This document shows positions 32,268 through 35,055 of a stretch of 35,055 bases of DNA, in pieces. The DNA lies in assembly GCA_947631985.1 (NCBI GenBank), contig CANRNK010000010.1, positions 1-35,055 of the forward strand, read 5' to 3'. Origin of the DNA: an uncultured Lachnospiraceae bacterium (GTDB lineage Bacteria > Bacillota > Clostridia > Lachnospirales > Lachnospiraceae). The notes under the pieces were generated by a model. It did no database searches. It was not told where the DNA came from and worked only from the letters and a program-made list of their open reading frames with translations. The number at the start of each line of letters is the position of its first letter. The first letter of the stretch is position 1. Position numbers and translations under genes: made by a program.

Positions 32268-33736
32268 CTTTTTACTTTAAGAAAGAGTTCTACAAGTTGG
32301 GGATCAAACTGCGTTCCACTGCAATCTTTAATTTCTTTTTCCGCTTCTTTGACTGATAATGCCGCTCTATAAGGTCTATCATTTGTCATAGCATCAAAAG
32401 TATCTACAATGGATAGTATTCTGCATTCAATCGGAATTTCTTCCCCTTGAATTCCCAGTGGATATCCATTGCCGTCCCACCTCTCGTGATGTTTCAGAAT
32501 CAGTGGTGCAATATCTCTGATTTCAGCAGCCTCCAGCGCTATTCTTTCTCCAATTGAGGTGTGTGTTCTCATCACCTTCCACTCAGCCTCATCCAATGCC
32601 GCTGGCTTTTTTAAAATCGCATCTGGTATTCCGATTTTACCTATGTCATGAAACTTCGTAAGCAAAACCAATCGATCCATCTGATCCTGGTGAAGTTTTA
32701 GTTCTTTTCCCAAAATAATAGCAAGATATTCCATTCTGGAAACATGTCCTTCCGATACAAAGTCTTTTACTTCAAGCGCCTTCATAAACGCTTTTACAAA
32801 AGTGCTTCTTATACTCTCTTTTTTCAAAAGCTTATTTTGGTACATGTTGTTATCAGCTTCCTGAAAAATAAATTCTGTATTTACAAATCCTTTCTTGTGG
32901 AACGCATATCCCCATGCGAGAGAAAGCCCTCTGTTCCCTGCATACTTATTATGTTCTTCAACTTTTTCACTTAAGCACTCTAGCAATATCTCAATTTTCT
33001 TTGGACTGGTATTTTCGATAAAAACACCAAACTCATCTCCACCAATTCTTGCAACCAGGCCATGTTTTTCAAAGACTTCTCTGACTATTTCAGCCACTTC
33101 GATAATCATAATATCTCCATTAAAATGGCCCAACGTGTCATTAATAAATTTTAGTCCATTGATGTCCACCGATACAATCGCGATATTTTCATGATACCGA
33201 TTAACATATCTCTCCATTTTTTCTTCAAAGCTTCGACGACTCTGCAATCCAGTCAGTGCATCGCGCTCGACTAGATATCGAAGTTTTTTTTCAAGCAATA
33301 TCCTCTCTGTCATATTCCTAAGAATAATCAGTATTTCTCCAGATGTTGCCCTCTGAAATCTGGCTTCAAGATAGTAGGTTTTGTCTTCTATCTCTGTCTG
33401 AATTTCTTTTGAAAGAAAAGAATGTAGACCCGAAACTTCTTTTGCCATTTCAGTAAGTGAGTTAATCAGTTCTTCCTTTTCCATTACCAGACCAGAAAAT
33501 GAATCCTTTTTGTTTTCTGGAGAAACAAGCCGTATCCCACCATCCTGATCACATGTAAGCAGAATATCAGGAATTGCTGCAATCAGCGCCTTGTTGTGTG
33601 CAACTGCTCTTTCTAATATGATTACTTTTTCCTGTAGTTCCGGATAGTAATTTTTTCGAAAAGAATCCTCTCCCAACCCAATGATAGAATCTCTGGAAAA
33701 AGATTTCTTATCCTTTCTTTCGTAAAATCTCTCCAT
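32258..33736 (-). CDS. PAS-GGDEF-HD-GYP cyclic-di-GMP signalling protein
   Basis: A 492-residue soluble protein. The N-terminal coiled coil (about residues 30-50) and a PAS domain (about 50-145, ending RNMTERILLEKKL) are followed by GGDEF (about 150-300; RIGGDEFGVF intact, but no RxxD five residues upstream) and HD-GYP (about 310-490; FHDIGKIG, HHERWDGNGYP). Family knowledge: HD-GYP domains hydrolyse c-di-GMP; with an intact GGDEF it could be bifunctional, or the GGDEF could be a GTP-binding activator. The start overlaps the upstream alcohol dehydrogenase-like gene by 29 bp, implying coupling. The gene ends in a terminator next to an insertion sequence. Confidence 0.94.
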   Translation of the reverse strand: MERFYERKDKKSFSRDSIIGLGEDSFRKNYYPELQEKVIILERAVAHNKALIAAIPDILLTCDQDGGIRLVSPENKKDSFSGLVMEKEELINSLTEMAKEVSGLHSFLSKEIQTEIEDKTYYLEARFQRATSGEILIILRNMTERILLEKKLRYLVERDALTGLQSRRSFEEKMERYVNRYHENIAIVSVDINGLKFINDTLGHFNGDIMIIEVAEIVREVFEKHGLVARIGGDEFGVFIENTSPKKIEILLECLSEKVEEHNKYAGNRGLSLAWGYAFHKKGFVNTEFIFQEADNNMYQNKLLKKESIRSTFVKAFMKALEVKDFVSEGHVSRMEYLAIILGKELKLHQDQMDRLVLLTKFHDIGKIGIPDAILKKPAALDEAEWKVMRTHTSIGERIALEAAEIRDIAPLILKHHERWDGNGYPLGIQGEEIPIECRILSIVDTFDAMTNDRPYRAALSVKEAEKEIKDCSGTQFDPQLVELFLKVKRNA

Positions 33737-34880
33737 AAATTGTTGTCACCTCATTTTGTGTTAACATTCTTGGATTTGTGACGATGCAGGGATCCGACAA
33801 GGCACCCTCCGCTAATTTTTCAATCATGTCATCATTCAGCTCTTCTACTAAAGCATAGTCTCCAATCGAAAGTTGCTTCCTTAGATTTCTGATCTTCCGA
33901 ATTAATTTCTCTTTTGTTTCTTTCGAATCACTGTCAGTTACCGCAACGCCCATCGCTTTGGCAATATCCTTATATTTTTCAGGTGCCGAATCAAAATTCA
34001 GTGCAACAACATGTTCTAATAACAAGCTATTGCATTCTCCATGCGGTAAATCCAGAAGTCCTCCAAGGCTATGTGCCATTGCATGTACCGCACCCAGGCT
34101 TGCATTCGAAAAAGCGAGTCCAGCATAGAGCGAACCGAGCATCATCTGGTACATCACTTCAATGCTTCGATCCGGTTTTACGGCAGCTTCAATTGTAGCT
34201 GCAATCATTTTGATTGCTTCTAATGCATGCATATCGGTAAGGTGAGAATTTGCATTCGATACATAAGCTTCTATTGCATGTGTCAGTGCATCCATTCCTG
34301 TGCATGCCGTTAAATAAAGATCCATAGTCATGAGTGGAACCGGATCAATCAAGGCAAGATCAGGAACAACTTTCTTACTAATAATCGCTTTTTTTACATG
34401 ATTCTCTGTATCGCATATGATTGCAAACTGTGAAACATCTGCGGAGGCCCCTGATGTCGTTGGTATTGCAATTAATGGTGGCCCCGGAAAATTAATCTCA
34501 TCTACGCCTTCATAGTCGAGAATTTCCCCGCCATTCGAGGAAACAATACTAATTCCTTTTGCGCAATCAATCGGACTTCCTCCCCCAATTGCAATGAGAA
34601 GATCACATTTTTCCTCCATGAACATTTGGGCACCAAGCATCACCTCGTACTCTCTTGGATTGGAGGTTACTTCGTCAAAAATAACAGGATTAATATGATA
34701 CTTACTAAATTCACTCAATATATCCAAAAACCAAGGCAAAACTTCAAGATTTTTGTCTGTCACAATCATTGGTTTTTTAGATGCAAAATGTCCAATATAT
34801 CTTCCAATCATAAGACGCGCATCTAGACCAGTAATAATCTCAGGTGCAACAAATTTCCTTAGTTCAGTTGTTATATCCAT
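33708..34880 (-). CDS. ErcA-like iron-containing alcohol dehydrogenase
   Basis: A 390-residue group III (iron) alcohol dehydrogenase. The nucleotide-binding motif is GGGSPIDCAKGISI, TTSGASADVSQFAII follows, and the metal-site region is HAMAHSLGGLLDLPHGECN. The N-terminus ELRKFVAPEIITGLDARLMIGRY resembles ErcA, an alcohol dehydrogenase-like protein that works with PAS sensor kinases in Pseudomonas (recognised from memory, not searched). Here it is the first gene of a two-gene unit and overlaps a PAS-GGDEF-HD-GYP gene by 29 bp, again coupling the enzyme to a PAS signalling protein. A catalytic role on alcohols or aldehydes remains possible. Confidence 0.9.
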   Translation of the reverse strand: MDITTELRKFVAPEIITGLDARLMIGRYIGHFASKKPMIVTDKNLEVLPWFLDILSEFSKYHINPVIFDEVTSNPREYEVMLGAQMFMEEKCDLLIAIGGGSPIDCAKGISIVSSNGGEILDYEGVDEINFPGPPLIAIPTTSGASADVSQFAIICDTENHVKKAIISKKVVPDLALIDPVPLMTMDLYLTACTGMDALTHAIEAYVSNANSHLTDMHALEAIKMIAATIEAAVKPDRSIEVMYQMMLGSLYAGLAFSNASLGAVHAMAHSLGGLLDLPHGECNSLLLEHVVALNFDSAPEKYKDIAKAMGVAVTDSDSKETKEKLIRKIRNLRKQLSIGDYALVEELNDDMIEKLAEGALSDPCIVTNPRMLTQNEVTTIYGEILRKKG

Positions 34881-34920
34881 CGATTTCTCACCTCCGAATT
34901 GACAATTAATTTATACATTC

Positions 34921-34949
34921 AGATTACAATTATTATTTCACTTTGTCAA
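34921..34949 (-). promoter_or_regulatory. Promoter of ercA-like / HD-GYP operon
   Basis: Minus-strand TTGACA, 17-bp spacer, TAATCT, about 40 bp upstream of the alcohol dehydrogenase ATG. Confidence 0.65.
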
Positions 34950-34986
34950 TATTTCTTTACTTTTCAGTTTTTTTACTGTTTTTATG

Positions 34987-35018
34987 CAACAAAAAAACCG
35001 CCACTATAAAAGTGACGG
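34987..35018 (-). terminator. Terminator of gene entering from the right edge
   Basis: Minus-strand ACCGTCACT-TTTAT-AGTGGCGGT followed by T7: a 9-bp stem with one wobble and a U-tract. Confidence 0.88.
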
Positions 35019-35026
35019 TCCATTTT

Positions 35027-35055
35027 TTAATCCAGTGTATAAGGCATCAATGCAA
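35027..35055 (-). CDS. 3' tip of a gene beyond the right edge
   Basis: One minus-strand frame reads ALMPYTLD and then TAA at 35027-35029, right before the terminator. Only nine codons are visible, so neither family nor frame is certain. Confidence 0.4.

Noticed and set aside
1-35055. CRISPR array, tRNA or rRNA genes, prophage
   Set aside because: No regularly spaced repeats, no cloverleaf or rRNA sequence, and no phage genes were seen.

Overview
The window looks like a chromosomal segment of a low-GC, anaerobic, fermentative Clostridia, most likely a plant-polysaccharide-using Lachnospiraceae. The reasons are the A+T-rich sequence, strong GGAGG-type ribosome binding sites, a MecA adaptor, a GdpP-L9-DnaB operon, pyruvate formate-lyase with its activase and an 8-cysteine ferredoxin, GH36/GH2 glycosidases, and several cyclic-dinucleotide genes. 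No rRNA, tRNA or CRISPR array was seen.

Layout. 1-5.6 kb (minus): a galactomannan/mannoside operon (LacI regulator, GH2 beta-mannosidase, GH36 alpha-galactosidase running off the left edge). 5.6-8.4 kb: Nudix hydrolase, Cof-type HAD phosphatase and a membrane-anchored glycerophosphodiesterase. 8.4-12 kb: a VTC-type polyphosphate polymerase and its DUF4956 membrane partner, divergent from an OmpR-type two-component system. 12-14 kb: glnK-amtB. 14-18.4 kb: GNAT, DEAD-box helicase and a membrane-anchored GH18 protein with an SH3-like region. 18.4-19.4 kb: a 1-kb stretch with only a frameshifted small gene and several unexplained hairpins. 19.4-20.4 kb: mecA and a DUF1858 protein.

20.6-26 kb is the most unusual part, a pyruvate formate-lyase (PFL) region. 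The PFL is split. A 680-residue barrel protein keeps the Cys-Cys active site but lacks the glycyl radical domain. That domain is a separate 81-residue protein two genes downstream. Between them is a 67-residue protein that resembles the first third of the radical domain but has a three-cysteine tail instead of the glycyl loop. The promoter has a perfect Rex-like palindrome filling its spacer. A PadR/HAAS-membrane-protein pair with a repeated operator, the PFL activase and a 2[4Fe-4S] ferredoxin follow, each with its own promoter.

26-31 kb (minus): the operon GGDEF cyclase - gdpP - rplI - dnaB. 31.06-32.21 kb: an intact 1159-bp insertion sequence flanked by an exact 25-bp direct repeat. It sits in the terminator of the next gene and about 4 bp from the -35 box of the GGDEF-gdpP operon. 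32.2-34.9 kb (minus): an ErcA-like iron alcohol dehydrogenase overlapping a PAS-GGDEF-HD-GYP protein. The 3' tip of one more gene and its terminator close the window.
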